NCBI GenBank assembly: GCA_964487255.1
Contig: CAZAQV010000021.1
Span: forward strand, 1-64,000
DNA length: 64,000 nt
DNA from: CAZAQV01 sp964487255
GTDB lineage: Bacteria > Myxococcota_A > Polyangia > Polyangiales > CAZAQV01
Direction of reading: 5' to 3'
The first letter of the stretch is position 1; every line of letters begins with the position of its first letter. Below are positions 51,601-60,138 of this stretch, in pieces. The notes beneath the pieces are model-generated. The model ran no database searches and had not been told where the DNA came from. It was given only the letters and a program-made list of their open reading frames with translations. The position numbers were made by a program, and so were the translations under genes.

Positions 51601-53394
51601 ATGCCGTCGCTGCGCAGACTCGTGTCCGAAGGCCGTCCGCAGGAGTACCCGATCTTCAAAGCCATCACTTCGATCGGCTCGGCGCGTGGCAACGACATTG
51701 AAATTCGCGAGAGTGGACTCGCCCCTCACCACCTCGAGCTCGTTTTCGATGGGCGTGACTTTGTTCTGAGCATCATCGAGGGCGCAGACGCTTTTCGCGT
51801 AAACGGAAAAAAGAAGAAAAAGAGCAAGATTTTCCACGGGGACGAAATCGAACTCGAGGGCAGCCGACTTCTGTTTTCGCTGCTCGACGAAGGTCATGCC
51901 ACCACGCCGCAGGGCAATGACCCCGAAGTGCACCAAGTGCAAGGCATGAAGCGGCTGGCCGAATTTTCCGGTCAAATCAACACGGGCAAAACCGTACAAG
52001 AACAGCTCCAAATCCTCACCGACGCCGTGATCGAAGCCACCGACGCTGAGAAAGGTTTCGTCATCCTGGTCGAAGACGGCACACCAAAGGTTACCGTCGC
52101 ACGCGCCCGGCAGCACAAAGACCTCGACGAAAACGTCGCACAGATCTCTGACAGTATCGTGCAACAAGTCATGCACAGCAAACGCGCGATGATCGTATCG
52201 GATGCCCTAAACGACAGTCTCTTTCGCAGCAGCGAAAGCATCATGAACCTGCAGCTCTCGTCGGTCATGTGCGCACCCATGATGGCGCAAGGACAGCTGA
52301 TAGGGATTGTCTATGTCGGCAGTACCGAGGTTCGGAGTTTGTTCGATGACAATGCGCTCGCGATGTTCAGCGTGCTCGCTGCTCAAGGCGCCCTCTTGCT
52401 CCAGAATGCCTTGCTCCGCGATGAGCTGCGTTCCGACCGCGACCAGCTCGAAGAGGCTCTCAAAGAGCGCTCGTTCGGCACGGTCATTGGCTCGTCGGAA
52501 AAGATGGCGGTCGTGTTCGACCAAGTGCAAAAGGTTGCGACCACAGACGTCAGCGTTCTGATCACTGGCGAAACAGGCACGGGCAAAGAGCTCATTGCAC
52601 ACGAGATTCACAAGCGCTCCGCACGCGCCAGCAAGCCATTTGTCGTGATCAACTGTGGGGCAATCCCAGAGAACCTGATGGAGTCCGAGCTTTTCGGCCA
52701 CGTACGCGGCGCGTTCACGGGAGCTGCAACCACGAAAGAGGGCCGCTTTCAAGCAGCCGATGGGGGAACGCTCTTCTTGGACGAAATCGGCGAGATGCCG
52801 ATCAACCTTCAAGTCAAGCTACTTCGTGCCCTTCAAGAGCGCGTCGTGATGAAGGTCGGCGGCCAGAAAACAGAGCATGTCGACATCCGCGTGCTCGCTG
52901 CGACCAACCGAGATCTTGAAAAAGAAATTAGCGAAGGGCGTTTTCGAGAAGACCTCTACTACCGACTCAACGTGATCAACATTCAGCTCCCGCCCCTGCG
53001 CGAACGCGACGAAGACATCACGGTCATCGCAAAGTTTTTTCTTCGCAAGTATGCGGGCGAGTTCAAGAGCGAAGTCAAAGGCTTTACGCCAGGGGCGCTC
53101 GAAGCAATGCAGAACTACCACTGGTCGGGCAATGTCCGGCAGCTTGAGAACCGCATTAAAAAGGCGCTGGTGCTATGCACACGCACGCTGATTGGCCCTG
53201 AAGATCTCGACCTCAAGGTCGAAGAAGCCCCCGCAATCCTCCCGCTCTCCGAGGCGAAAGAAGCATTCCAGCGAAAATATGTGCTCGATGCACTGAAGCG
53301 AAACGACGGCAATCGCACGCAAACCGCGCGCGACTTGGGCGTCGACCCGCGTACGATTTTCCGCTACCTAGAGCGCGAAACAGAAGCCGATTAG
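51601..53394 (+). CDS. FHA-GAF-AAA+-Fis sigma-54-dependent activator
   Basis: 597 aa. FHA domain (about 20-95, SARGNDIEIRESGLAPHHLELVF), GAF domain (about 125-275), AAA+ (about 300-525) with GETGTGKE, intact GAFTGA and LFLDEIGE, and Fis HTH at the end (NRTQTARDLGVDPRTIFRYLER). No receiver domain: signal input is probably phosphothreonine binding by FHA and ligand binding by GAF, a layout typical of Myxococcota with many Ser/Thr kinases. ATG at 51601; the frame extends 42 nt upstream. Confidence 0.93.
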   Translation: MPSLRRLVSEGRPQEYPIFKAITSIGSARGNDIEIRESGLAPHHLELVFDGRDFVLSIIEGADAFRVNGKKKKKSKIFHGDEIELEGSRLLFSLLDEGHATTPQGNDPEVHQVQGMKRLAEFSGQINTGKTVQEQLQILTDAVIEATDAEKGFVILVEDGTPKVTVARARQHKDLDENVAQISDSIVQQVMHSKRAMIVSDALNDSLFRSSESIMNLQLSSVMCAPMMAQGQLIGIVYVGSTEVRSLFDDNALAMFSVLAAQGALLLQNALLRDELRSDRDQLEEALKERSFGTVIGSSEKMAVVFDQVQKVATTDVSVLITGETGTGKELIAHEIHKRSARASKPFVVINCGAIPENLMESELFGHVRGAFTGAATTKEGRFQAADGGTLFLDEIGEMPINLQVKLLRALQERVVMKVGGQKTEHVDIRVLAATNRDLEKEISEGRFREDLYYRLNVINIQLPPLRERDEDITVIAKFFLRKYAGEFKSEVKGFTPGALEAMQNYHWSGNVRQLENRIKKALVLCTRTLIGPEDLDLKVEEAPAILPLSEAKEAFQRKYVLDALKRNDGNRTQTARDLGVDPRTIFRYLERETEAD

Positions 53395-53451
53395 GGCCGC
53401 GCGGCTGTACGTCAAGGTGTGCGAGAAACACCCGTGACCCGCCCAAAATAG

Positions 53452-53465
53452 TGACAGAACTGTCA
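53452..53465. promoter_or_regulatory. Small operator-like inverted repeat
   Basis: TGACAG-AA-CTGTCA, 6-bp arms with a 2-nt spacer, 68 bp upstream of the lipoprotein gene at 53533 and 57 bp after the activator stop. It could be an operator. No promoter is obvious. Confidence 0.3.
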
Positions 53466-53532
53466 TGATCGCCAGGGGTGTGGCAAACTTCAAGTTGGGG
53501 TTTCGTTTGGGAAACTCCAATGATCCTAGCCT

Positions 53533-54078
53533 ATGAACTTCACGACGCGAGATCGTGGCATATCACTTGCTTTTCTATTGTCTGTGCTCTGCACGACACA
53601 GAACGGCTGCCTTGTCACGGAGGGAATCGATTTTCCTGAAGAGGAAAACGTCGCACCGCTGATCTTCGCTCGCCAGGGCTCACCAAGCCCCATCACGGGT
53701 CCGCTGCGCACCGAGCCCGGAAACGAGCTTGAGTTCGAGGTGATCGTGCAGGACCCGAATGTGACCCAAAACCTCGAGTACCGCTTGCTCAGAAACTTCG
53801 ACCCCAACAGTTCGACACAAACCGTGCTACGAGATGTTTCGGGCACGCTCCCAGCGAACGGCGAAGTGGAGCGCTCGCTCGACTTTCGCGTGCGGAGTGA
53901 ACAGATCGGCGTTCCCGGTTCGTGCACGCGCTTGGATCTGTTCGTGAGCGGCGCCTTTCAGGGCGTCAGTCCGGAACCAGAGCAACCCGGAGACCTTGCG
54001 CGCGTCACGTGGTTGGTGGCCGTTCTCGACAACTTGGCAGAGCCTTCGACCAACGTCCTGCTCACGGAGTGTCCCTAA
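53533..54078 (+). CDS. Hypothetical lipoprotein
   Basis: 181 aa. The signal region ISLAFLLSVLCTTQNGC ends in a lipobox-like NGC (Cys 26), imperfect at -3. The mature part is beta-rich, with ELEFEVIVQDPNVTQNLEYRLLRNF and VTWLVAVLDNLAEPSTNVLLTEC, like an immunoglobulin-type fold. Its stop directly abuts the ATG of the next lipoprotein gene, so the two are one operon. Confidence 0.65.
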   Translation: MNFTTRDRGISLAFLLSVLCTTQNGCLVTEGIDFPEEENVAPLIFARQGSPSPITGPLRTEPGNELEFEVIVQDPNVTQNLEYRLLRNFDPNSSTQTVLRDVSGTLPANGEVERSLDFRVRSEQIGVPGSCTRLDLFVSGAFQGVSPEPEQPGDLARVTWLVAVLDNLAEPSTNVLLTECP

Positions 54079-55725
54079 ATGACGGCTCTTCGTTACGTGC
54101 TGCTCGCGCTCGCCCTGGGGGTCGTTTCCGGCTGTTCGCTCGATCCGGACAGCATCTACTACAGCCCCCCGAACTATTGTGACGACAACGACGACTGCCC
54201 CAATGGCTTTTGCGACGTCGAAAACAACATGTGTCTCTCGAAAGAGGACGCCAACTACGAGGTCTACCTGACTGTGACGCCTTCAGAGACGAGCCTTGCC
54301 AACCCGACGACGAGTTTGGTCACCGAACCGATCAAAGTTTTGGCAGGCACACAGAGCCAAGATCTCGACTTACGTCTACCTCGCTCGGTCACCCTGGCGG
54401 CCTTCATCGCCCGGGACGAACTGCCGGTCAAAGCCGAAGTTCGCCTGAGCCGACGCCCTTCGATCGTGGGTGAGGAACCCGCGGTGCTCTCGGGGACCAC
54501 ACTCGACGAGGCCATCAGCGGCGAGGACGGTGAGCCCGCGAACTTCACGGCGCGCGTCCTGCCTGGCCACACCTACGACGTGAGCATTTTTCCCCAAGGC
54601 GACCGGATCAGCGACCTCCCGCCTATTCGACTGGTGGTGGCGGTTCCCCAGGACGCGACCTTCGTGCGCGTAGACGGGGTAACCTACCCGGCCGAACTCG
54701 ACACCATCGTGGGTCGCGTACGCGACATCAAGAGCGCTGGAGTCGCATCGATCGTGGTGCGGGCCATTGATCCCGTAACCCAGCTCGCCGTATCCTCTCG
54801 CGCGCTGACGGATGTGCAAGGCAACTTCGTGCTCCACCACATGCTCGGCGAAAAGCCCTACCTCCTTCAGCTACAGGCAGAGGGCAGCGACGCGGCCGTA
54901 CCTGTGTTTGTCGCAGACCCACTCAAGCTCATCACGGGTGGGTCCGGCGAAAAAATTGTGGTTGTGCCCGAGCTACTTCGGACACCGCTTGAGCTCAAGG
55001 TCCTCAACACAGACGGAGAAGCAGTGCACGGCGCCGTGGTCAACGCCACGAGCACTGAGCTCGACCTCCTAGAAACCGAGATGCAGGCACGTTTTGCGAC
55101 GTCCAAGACGACCAATACCAGCGGCGTCGCCGAGCTACCTCTGTTTGCCGGCACCTACGATTTCACGATCACTCCACCTAGCCCGGAAGAGGCCATGAGT
55201 CGTCTGGCGGTATCCGAGTTCTCGCTGTCGCTTGAGCAAGCAACGAACCACGAGGAGATGCTGGTGGAACGGATCACGGTCGAGGGCACGGTCGTCCGTT
55301 ACGACCAAGAACCGATGCCCAATGTTGACCTGCAAGCGCTCTCGCACACCAGCCAAGAGTCCAGCTTTCGGGCGCACAGGAGTAACCAGACGACAGTTGA
55401 TGAAGACGGCGAATTTTCGCTCTTGCTCGACCGTGGGCGCTATGACCTCGTCGCCCGCCCGCCCGTGGATACCGGCCTTAGCTGGTCGATCATCCCCAAG
55501 TTCGATGTGCTCGACAGAAACCCGAAGAGCCCGCGCATCGAGCTGGCGGCACCTGCCGCTCTGCGCGGCCGCGTGACCTCGGCCGATCGCGAGTTGGTCA
55601 TCGGCGCCGCCGTCCGAGCCTTTGCGCTCCTCAAAGACGGAAACGAGAGCCGCTCTGTGCTCATCGGCCGCGCCGACACCAATGAAGTGGGCGAGTTCGA
55701 ACTCCTTCTCCCGCCCGAAATTTGA
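54079..55725 (+). CDS. Large lipoprotein with carboxypeptidase-regulatory-like repeats
   Basis: 548 aa. Lipobox LGVVSGC (Cys 19), then a Cys-rich segment (YCDDNDDCPNGFCDVENNMCLS) like an EGF or myxo-type module. The rest contains several beta-sandwich repeats of carboxypeptidase-regulatory-like type (IVGRVRDIKSAGVASIVVRAIDP... GNFVLHHML; TVEGTVVRYDQEPMPNVDLQALS... DGEFSLLL; ALRGRVTSADRELVIGAAVRAFA... GEFELLLP). Probably a cell-surface protein. It starts with no gap after the preceding stop (TAA-ATG). Confidence 0.8.
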   Translation: MTALRYVLLALALGVVSGCSLDPDSIYYSPPNYCDDNDDCPNGFCDVENNMCLSKEDANYEVYLTVTPSETSLANPTTSLVTEPIKVLAGTQSQDLDLRLPRSVTLAAFIARDELPVKAEVRLSRRPSIVGEEPAVLSGTTLDEAISGEDGEPANFTARVLPGHTYDVSIFPQGDRISDLPPIRLVVAVPQDATFVRVDGVTYPAELDTIVGRVRDIKSAGVASIVVRAIDPVTQLAVSSRALTDVQGNFVLHHMLGEKPYLLQLQAEGSDAAVPVFVADPLKLITGGSGEKIVVVPELLRTPLELKVLNTDGEAVHGAVVNATSTELDLLETEMQARFATSKTTNTSGVAELPLFAGTYDFTITPPSPEEAMSRLAVSEFSLSLEQATNHEEMLVERITVEGTVVRYDQEPMPNVDLQALSHTSQESSFRAHRSNQTTVDEDGEFSLLLDRGRYDLVARPPVDTGLSWSIIPKFDVLDRNPKSPRIELAAPAALRGRVTSADRELVIGAAVRAFALLKDGNESRSVLIGRADTNEVGEFELLLPPEI

Positions 55726-55735
55726 TGCACTCCAC

Positions 55736-56088
55736 GATGAGCGTGCGAAGCCAAAGCAAGGCGGTGTGGTAAAAACNNNNNNNNNNNNNNNNNNNNNNNN
55801 NNNNNNNNNNNNNNNNNNNNNNNNNNNNNNNNNNNNNNNNNNNNNNNNNNNNNNNNNNNNNNNNNNNNNNNNNNNNCACACCGATGCTTGCGACGCGTAG
55901 CCGCGAAGAGTCAGAGACTCAACGATGAGCGTGCGAAGCCAAAGCAAGCAGGTGTGGTAGAAACCACACCGATGCTTGCGACGCGTAGCCGCGAAGAGTC
56001 AGAGACTCAACGATGAGCGCTCTTTGCCGAGGACCGGACCTGCTATCTGCAGGTCCATGGTCCGAACAAAGGCTAGCGAAGAGTCAGA
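55736..56088 (+). repeat. At least three intergenic repeat units
   Basis: Unit 1 (55736, interrupted by the gap): arm CGGTGTGGT before and CACACCG after. Unit 2 (55924-56003): GATGAGCGTGCGAAGCC, arm GGTGTGGT-AGAA-ACCACACC (55951-55970), GCGAAGAGTCAGAG. Unit 3 (56012-56088, type B): hairpin GGACCTGC-TATCT-GCAGGTCC (56036-56056) with outer GGACC/GGTCC, GCGAAGAGTCAGA. The last box ends 5 nt from the nrdJ stop. Confidence 0.85.
55777..55876. other. Scaffold gap (100 N) inside a repeat hairpin
   Basis: Exactly 100 N. Joining the flanks directly (GGTGTGGTAAAAAC + CACACCG) would rebuild one complete hairpin, so the break probably comes from collapsed repeats. Confidence 0.99.
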
Positions 56089-56090
56089 AA

Positions 56091-59000
56091 CTAACTGCAG
56101 CCCATCGAGTTGCCGCAGTTGAGACACTTATAGCAAGCGCCATTGCGGACCGTGATGTGACCACACTTATCGCAAAGCGGTGCATCACCCATCATCTCGC
56201 CAAGGTGCTGACTCAGGGCATTCATGCCCCCGCCGCTTTCAGCGACAGCGGTAACAGCCTCGGCGGGCGGTGCTGACTCAAAGCCGAAGCGCGTCTGCTC
56301 AGCGGGTGCTGTTGCGGGAGGGGGATCAGTATGCTTGACGCCTTCCATGCGCTGCACTGCGGCAACGTCGGTCGGGTTCTCAAGCTCCATCTGCTCCTCT
56401 TTGGGAGGAACTTGTGCAAGCTCGTAGCGGTTGAGGTATTCCACACCGAGCACTCGGAAGATGTAGTCGAGAATCGACGTCGAGAACTTGATGTTCGGAT
56501 GTCCTTCAACAATGCCTTGCGGCTCGAAGCGCGTGAATGTGAACTGGTCTACGTACGACTCGAGGGGCACGCCGTGTTGAAGGCCCATCGACACCGAAAT
56601 GGCGAAGGAGTTCATCAGCGAGCGAAACGCAGCGCCTTCCTTGTGCATATCGATGAAAATCTCGCCCAGCGAACCGTCCTCGTACGAGCCGGTGCGAAGG
56701 AAGATTTTGTGACCACCAACCCGAGCCTCTTGTGTGAAGCCATTGCGCTTCTTCGGAAGACGATGGCGAACCGTACGCGGAGGACGAGCGCCCTCATGAA
56801 CGACAGCCTCTGGCAGGGCATGCTCCGCGGCAACCTCTCCCGCGAGCGTCGTTTCTTTCGCTTTGGCGGTGTTTTCCTTCTTCTCGTCGTCGTTGTCACT
56901 TGTGGAAAGCGGCTGTGAAGCCTTGCAACCATCGCGATAGAGCGCAACGGCCTTGAGTCCGAGCTTCCACCCCTCAAGATAGATGTTTTCGACGTCCTCA
57001 ACGCTCGCTTCCTTCGGAAGATTGACGGTCTTGGAAATCGCACCAGAAAGAAACGGTTGTGCGGCTGCCATCATGCGTACATGCGCCATGGCTGGCAAAA
57101 ATCGCTTTCCAATCTTTCCACAACGATTGGCACAATCAAAGACCGGATAGTGGTCAATACTCAGGTGCGGCGCGCCTTCGATGGTCATTCGGCCGATGAC
57201 CGCGTCGTTGAGTTCCGAGATCTGCTCATCCGTAAGGCCCCAGTACTTCGGCAGGCTAAAGCCTGGCGTCTTAAAGGACTCTTCAGGCACGCCGAGGCGC
57301 TTGAGCGTTTCGGCACCGAGCACCCACGAAGCGAAGGCCTGCGAAACATCGAACGCGCTGAGCAGTGCACCTTCCGCTTTGCGGATCTCCTGTTCGGTCA
57401 GCCCCTTCGCGAGCAACTCGGAACGCGAAAGATGGGGTGCACCCGTGAAGGTGTTGGTTCCACGGACGTAGGCCACGATATCTGTGATCTGAGCTTCGTT
57501 GTATCCGAGGTTACGAAGCGCAACCGGTACGCTTTCGTTCACAATCTTGAAGTACCCACCACCAGCGAGTTTCTTGAACTTCACGAGCGCGAAGTCAGGC
57601 TCGATGCCCGTCGTGTCGCAGTCCATCAACAGGCCGATCGTGCCGGTTGGCGCAAGCACCGTCGATTGCGCATTGCGATAGCCGTGACGATCGCCAAGCG
57701 CGACAGCTTGATCCCACGACTCTCGTGCCGCACGAATGAGCGCGTCAGGGATGCTCGGCGCTTGCTCGTCCACCATCCCGGGGAAGCTCGTCTCGCCCAA
57801 ACGGTACGCGAAGGCGCGATGCTTCTTCATGACGTCGAGCATGGGCTCACGGTTCTTGGCAAAGCCCGGGAATGGTCCCTTCGACTCCGCAATCTCCGCG
57901 CTCGTCGCATACGCATCACCGCACATGGTCGACGTCAGCGCACCACAGAACGTACGACCTTCATCGCTGTCGTAAGGAATACCCAAGCGCATCAAGAGCG
58001 TGCCAAGGTTTGCATAACCAAGGCCCAGCGGACGGTAGTCATGGCTGTTTTGTGCGATCGTTTTGGTCGGGTAGCTCGCGTAGTCGACGAGGATCTCCAT
58101 CGCTGTGATCAGGACGCGAATCGCTTGACGGTAGCCTTCGATGTCGAAGTTGCCATCCTCACCCATAAACTTCGTAAGGTTGATCGACGCGAGGTTACAA
58201 GCCGAGTCGTTCAGGAACATGTACTCCGAGCACGGGTTCGACGCGTGGATGCGGTCGGTGTTCGGACACGTATGCCACTCATTGATCGTGCTGTCGTACT
58301 GCACACCGGGGTCGGCACATCGCCACGCGGCCTCGGCAAGCTTGCGCCACAGGTTTCGCGCCTTGTAGGTGTCGACAACTTCGCCCGTGGTGCGCTGGGT
58401 GGTGGCCCATTCGCCGCCGCTTTCGACAGCGTTCATGAACTCGTCGTTGACGCGAACAGAGTTGTTCGAGTTCTGCCCCGAAACCGTGTGGTAGGCCTCG
58501 CCATTGAAGTCCGATGAGTAGCCCGCCTCGATAAGCGCGCGAACCTTGTCCTCCTCTTTGACCTTCCATTCAATGAAGTCGACGATCTCCGGGTGATCCA
58601 TGTCGAGGCACACCATCTTGGCTGCCCGGCGTGTCGTGCCTCCGGACTTTGTTGCACCCGCCGCACGGTCAAAAACTTCCAAGAAGCTCATCAAGCCCGA
58701 AGAGGTGCCTCCGCCCGAGAGCATTTCTTGACGTCCGCGAATGTTAGAAAAGTTCGTCCCTGTGCCCGAGCCGTACTTGAACAAACGCGCTTCACTCTTC
58801 ACAAGACCATAGATCGCCATCAAATCGTCGTCGACGCTTTGGATAAAGCACGCGGAGCACTGCGGATGTTCATATGCACTGCTCGATTCCATGATCGCGT
58901 CCGTCGCCGGGTTCCAGTAGAAGTTCCCGCCGCTGCCCTTGATGCCGTAACGCTGAAAGAGTCCGCAGTTGAACCACACGGGCGAGTTGAACGCTGCTTT

Positions 59001-59459
59001 TTGTTGGATGAGCAGGTGCGTGAGCTCAGCCTCGAAGACATCGGCGTCCTCGCGACTCGCGAAGTAACCCGTAAAGCCCTCGCCCGCTTCGCGGATGCTA
59101 TGCGCCACGCGATAGACCAACTCTGCGACGCTGCGTTCACCGCGCTCGGCATCACCATGAAGCCCGGCCTTGCGGAAGTACTTTGAGATCGCGATATCGC
59201 TCGCGAGTTGCGACCAGGCTTTGGGGACCTCGGCGCCTCTAAGCTCAAACACCACCGAGCCGTCCTGGTTCTGAATCACCGAGTCGCGCAGCTCGTAGGC
59301 GACCTCCTCGAGTGGGTTTGACCCCACCTGGCTAAACTTTCGGGAAAACTTGAGTCCTTTTCCTGAAACCTGCGGCTTTACTGCTGCGTCTCGCTTCATG
59401 CCCGATGTCTCGTTTGTCGCCAATGTTGTGTTTGTTGTGCCGCGTACTTCCAATGTCAC
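56091..59459 (-). CDS. nrdJ: Class II (B12-dependent) ribonucleotide reductase NrdJ
   Basis: 1122 aa. NSPVWFNCGL (catalytic Cys), GSGTGTNFSNIRGRQE, the active-site NPCSEYMFLNDSACNLASINL and the later APTGTIGLLMDCDTTGIEP are diagnostic of adenosylcobalamin RNRs. The C-terminal zinc ribbon (CDKCGHITVRNGACYKCLNCG) is characteristic of the NrdJ type. It makes dNTP precursors with or without oxygen. GTG start at 59459 with GGGGAGG about 6 nt upstream. A long AT-rich leader and candidate NrdR boxes lie upstream. The 3' end abuts a repeat. Confidence 0.95.
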   Translation of the reverse strand: MTLEVRGTTNTTLATNETSGMKRDAAVKPQVSGKGLKFSRKFSQVGSNPLEEVAYELRDSVIQNQDGSVVFELRGAEVPKAWSQLASDIAISKYFRKAGLHGDAERGERSVAELVYRVAHSIREAGEGFTGYFASREDADVFEAELTHLLIQQKAAFNSPVWFNCGLFQRYGIKGSGGNFYWNPATDAIMESSSAYEHPQCSACFIQSVDDDLMAIYGLVKSEARLFKYGSGTGTNFSNIRGRQEMLSGGGTSSGLMSFLEVFDRAAGATKSGGTTRRAAKMVCLDMDHPEIVDFIEWKVKEEDKVRALIEAGYSSDFNGEAYHTVSGQNSNNSVRVNDEFMNAVESGGEWATTQRTTGEVVDTYKARNLWRKLAEAAWRCADPGVQYDSTINEWHTCPNTDRIHASNPCSEYMFLNDSACNLASINLTKFMGEDGNFDIEGYRQAIRVLITAMEILVDYASYPTKTIAQNSHDYRPLGLGYANLGTLLMRLGIPYDSDEGRTFCGALTSTMCGDAYATSAEIAESKGPFPGFAKNREPMLDVMKKHRAFAYRLGETSFPGMVDEQAPSIPDALIRAARESWDQAVALGDRHGYRNAQSTVLAPTGTIGLLMDCDTTGIEPDFALVKFKKLAGGGYFKIVNESVPVALRNLGYNEAQITDIVAYVRGTNTFTGAPHLSRSELLAKGLTEQEIRKAEGALLSAFDVSQAFASWVLGAETLKRLGVPEESFKTPGFSLPKYWGLTDEQISELNDAVIGRMTIEGAPHLSIDHYPVFDCANRCGKIGKRFLPAMAHVRMMAAAQPFLSGAISKTVNLPKEASVEDVENIYLEGWKLGLKAVALYRDGCKASQPLSTSDNDDEKKENTAKAKETTLAGEVAAEHALPEAVVHEGARPPRTVRHRLPKKRNGFTQEARVGGHKIFLRTGSYEDGSLGEIFIDMHKEGAAFRSLMNSFAISVSMGLQHGVPLESYVDQFTFTRFEPQGIVEGHPNIKFSTSILDYIFRVLGVEYLNRYELAQVPPKEEQMELENPTDVAAVQRMEGVKHTDPPPATAPAEQTRFGFESAPPAEAVTAVAESGGGMNALSQHLGEMMGDAPLCDKCGHITVRNGACYKCLNCGNSMGCS

Positions 59460-59837
59460 CGATAACCTCCCCGGTTTATTGCTTTTCTTCTAGAACGTAA
59501 AATCTTTTTGCTGAAATGATTCAGAAATTCGATGCTAAGCAGGTGTAATAATTCATTGCCGATAGAGGCGTAACCACAATCGGTTGGCCTCCCAGCCAGC
59601 TTGATACCACTACCCATTGCGGTTTGAGGCCCCAGTGGGTCGAAGCAACAAGGAAGAGCGGGATGCCGTCTACGGCCGCTTTGGTCAAGCGCGAAATTAT
59701 CTTTCCTGGCCGTTTCTTTAAAAGACTCTCTTTTCATATATTTAGTTCCTGACGCGGAAATGGCGCAAGGTACAAATTGATCGAGGATCGCAAACTTCGA
59801 AAACATATCAGGTTCGGCGATTCCCACGCGATCGACA

Positions 59838-59853
59838 CTACTACTGGTTGTGG
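59838..59853 (-). promoter_or_regulatory. Candidate second NrdR box (weak)
   Basis: CCACAACCAGTAGTAG on the minus strand, centre exactly 31 bp from the stronger box. It keeps CCACAA and TAGT of the NrdR consensus but about half the positions differ, so support comes mostly from the spacing. Confidence 0.35.
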
Positions 59854-59868
59854 TAGCGGTAAAAAAAA

Positions 59869-59884
59869 CCACCAAATATAGTGG
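59869..59884 (-). promoter_or_regulatory. Candidate NrdR box overlapping a TATATT element
   Basis: CCACTATATTTGGTGG on the minus strand, close to the NrdR-box consensus ACACWATATWTWGTGT. It contains TATATT, a possible -10 element, so NrdR binding would block transcription. About 410 nt upstream of the nrdJ start. Confidence 0.55.
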
Positions 59885-60138
59885 CAACTCAAGTACTTTC
59901 ACACACTTAGGGATCAACAGTGATCCGTTCAAATCTTGCACAAAGCATGTGAGCGAGTGTGCGTGTATGTATGTAAAAATTGTCACCAATCTTTCACGAT
60001 CTGACCATTTTTATTGTGAATTTGATGATTTTGGCTGGGCTTCGTTCCGCAGACGTACAGGTTTTGGAGCACGCACCAGAGCGTCGCAGCACGGTTGATA
60101 CGGGCGATTGTCTTTTCTTCAACCGTTATGCGACGTAG

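Larger units (their letters stand above)
55726..56090. other. Convergent intergenic region filled with repeats and a gap
   Basis: 365 bp between the stops of the lipoprotein gene (right) and nrdJ (left). It is almost entirely intergenic repeats with a 100-N gap. No coding frame is seen. Confidence 0.8.
59460..60138. other. 679-bp AT-rich intergenic region upstream of nrdJ
   Basis: Between nrdJ (leftward) and the nuclease gene (rightward). Clearly more AT-rich than its surroundings. It holds the candidate NrdR boxes (59838-59884) and a leader of about 400 nt to the nrdJ start. A 177-codon minus-strand frame (59456-59989) crosses it but has no domain, contains the promoter region and runs over the nrdJ start, so I do not call it. 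I looked for cobalamin-riboswitch motifs and found no convincing match. Confidence 0.7.

Noticed and set aside
53481..53498. Sigma-54 promoter (TGGCAAACTTCAAGTTGG)
   Set aside because: The -24-like TGGCA is present, but the spacing puts no GC at -12; it does not meet the consensus.
57057..58517. 486-codon plus-strand frame
   Set aside because: Lies entirely antisense within nrdJ, and has no recognisable domain; a GC-rich antisense shadow.
59461..59865. Cobalamin riboswitch before nrdJ
   Set aside because: A CCCACTGGGGCC stretch resembles part of the core, but the B12 box and the P3-P6 conserved segments are not present.
59456..59989. 177-codon minus-strand frame upstream of nrdJ
   Set aside because: Covers the likely promoter and NrdR-box region, runs over the nrdJ start and has no domain or signal features.
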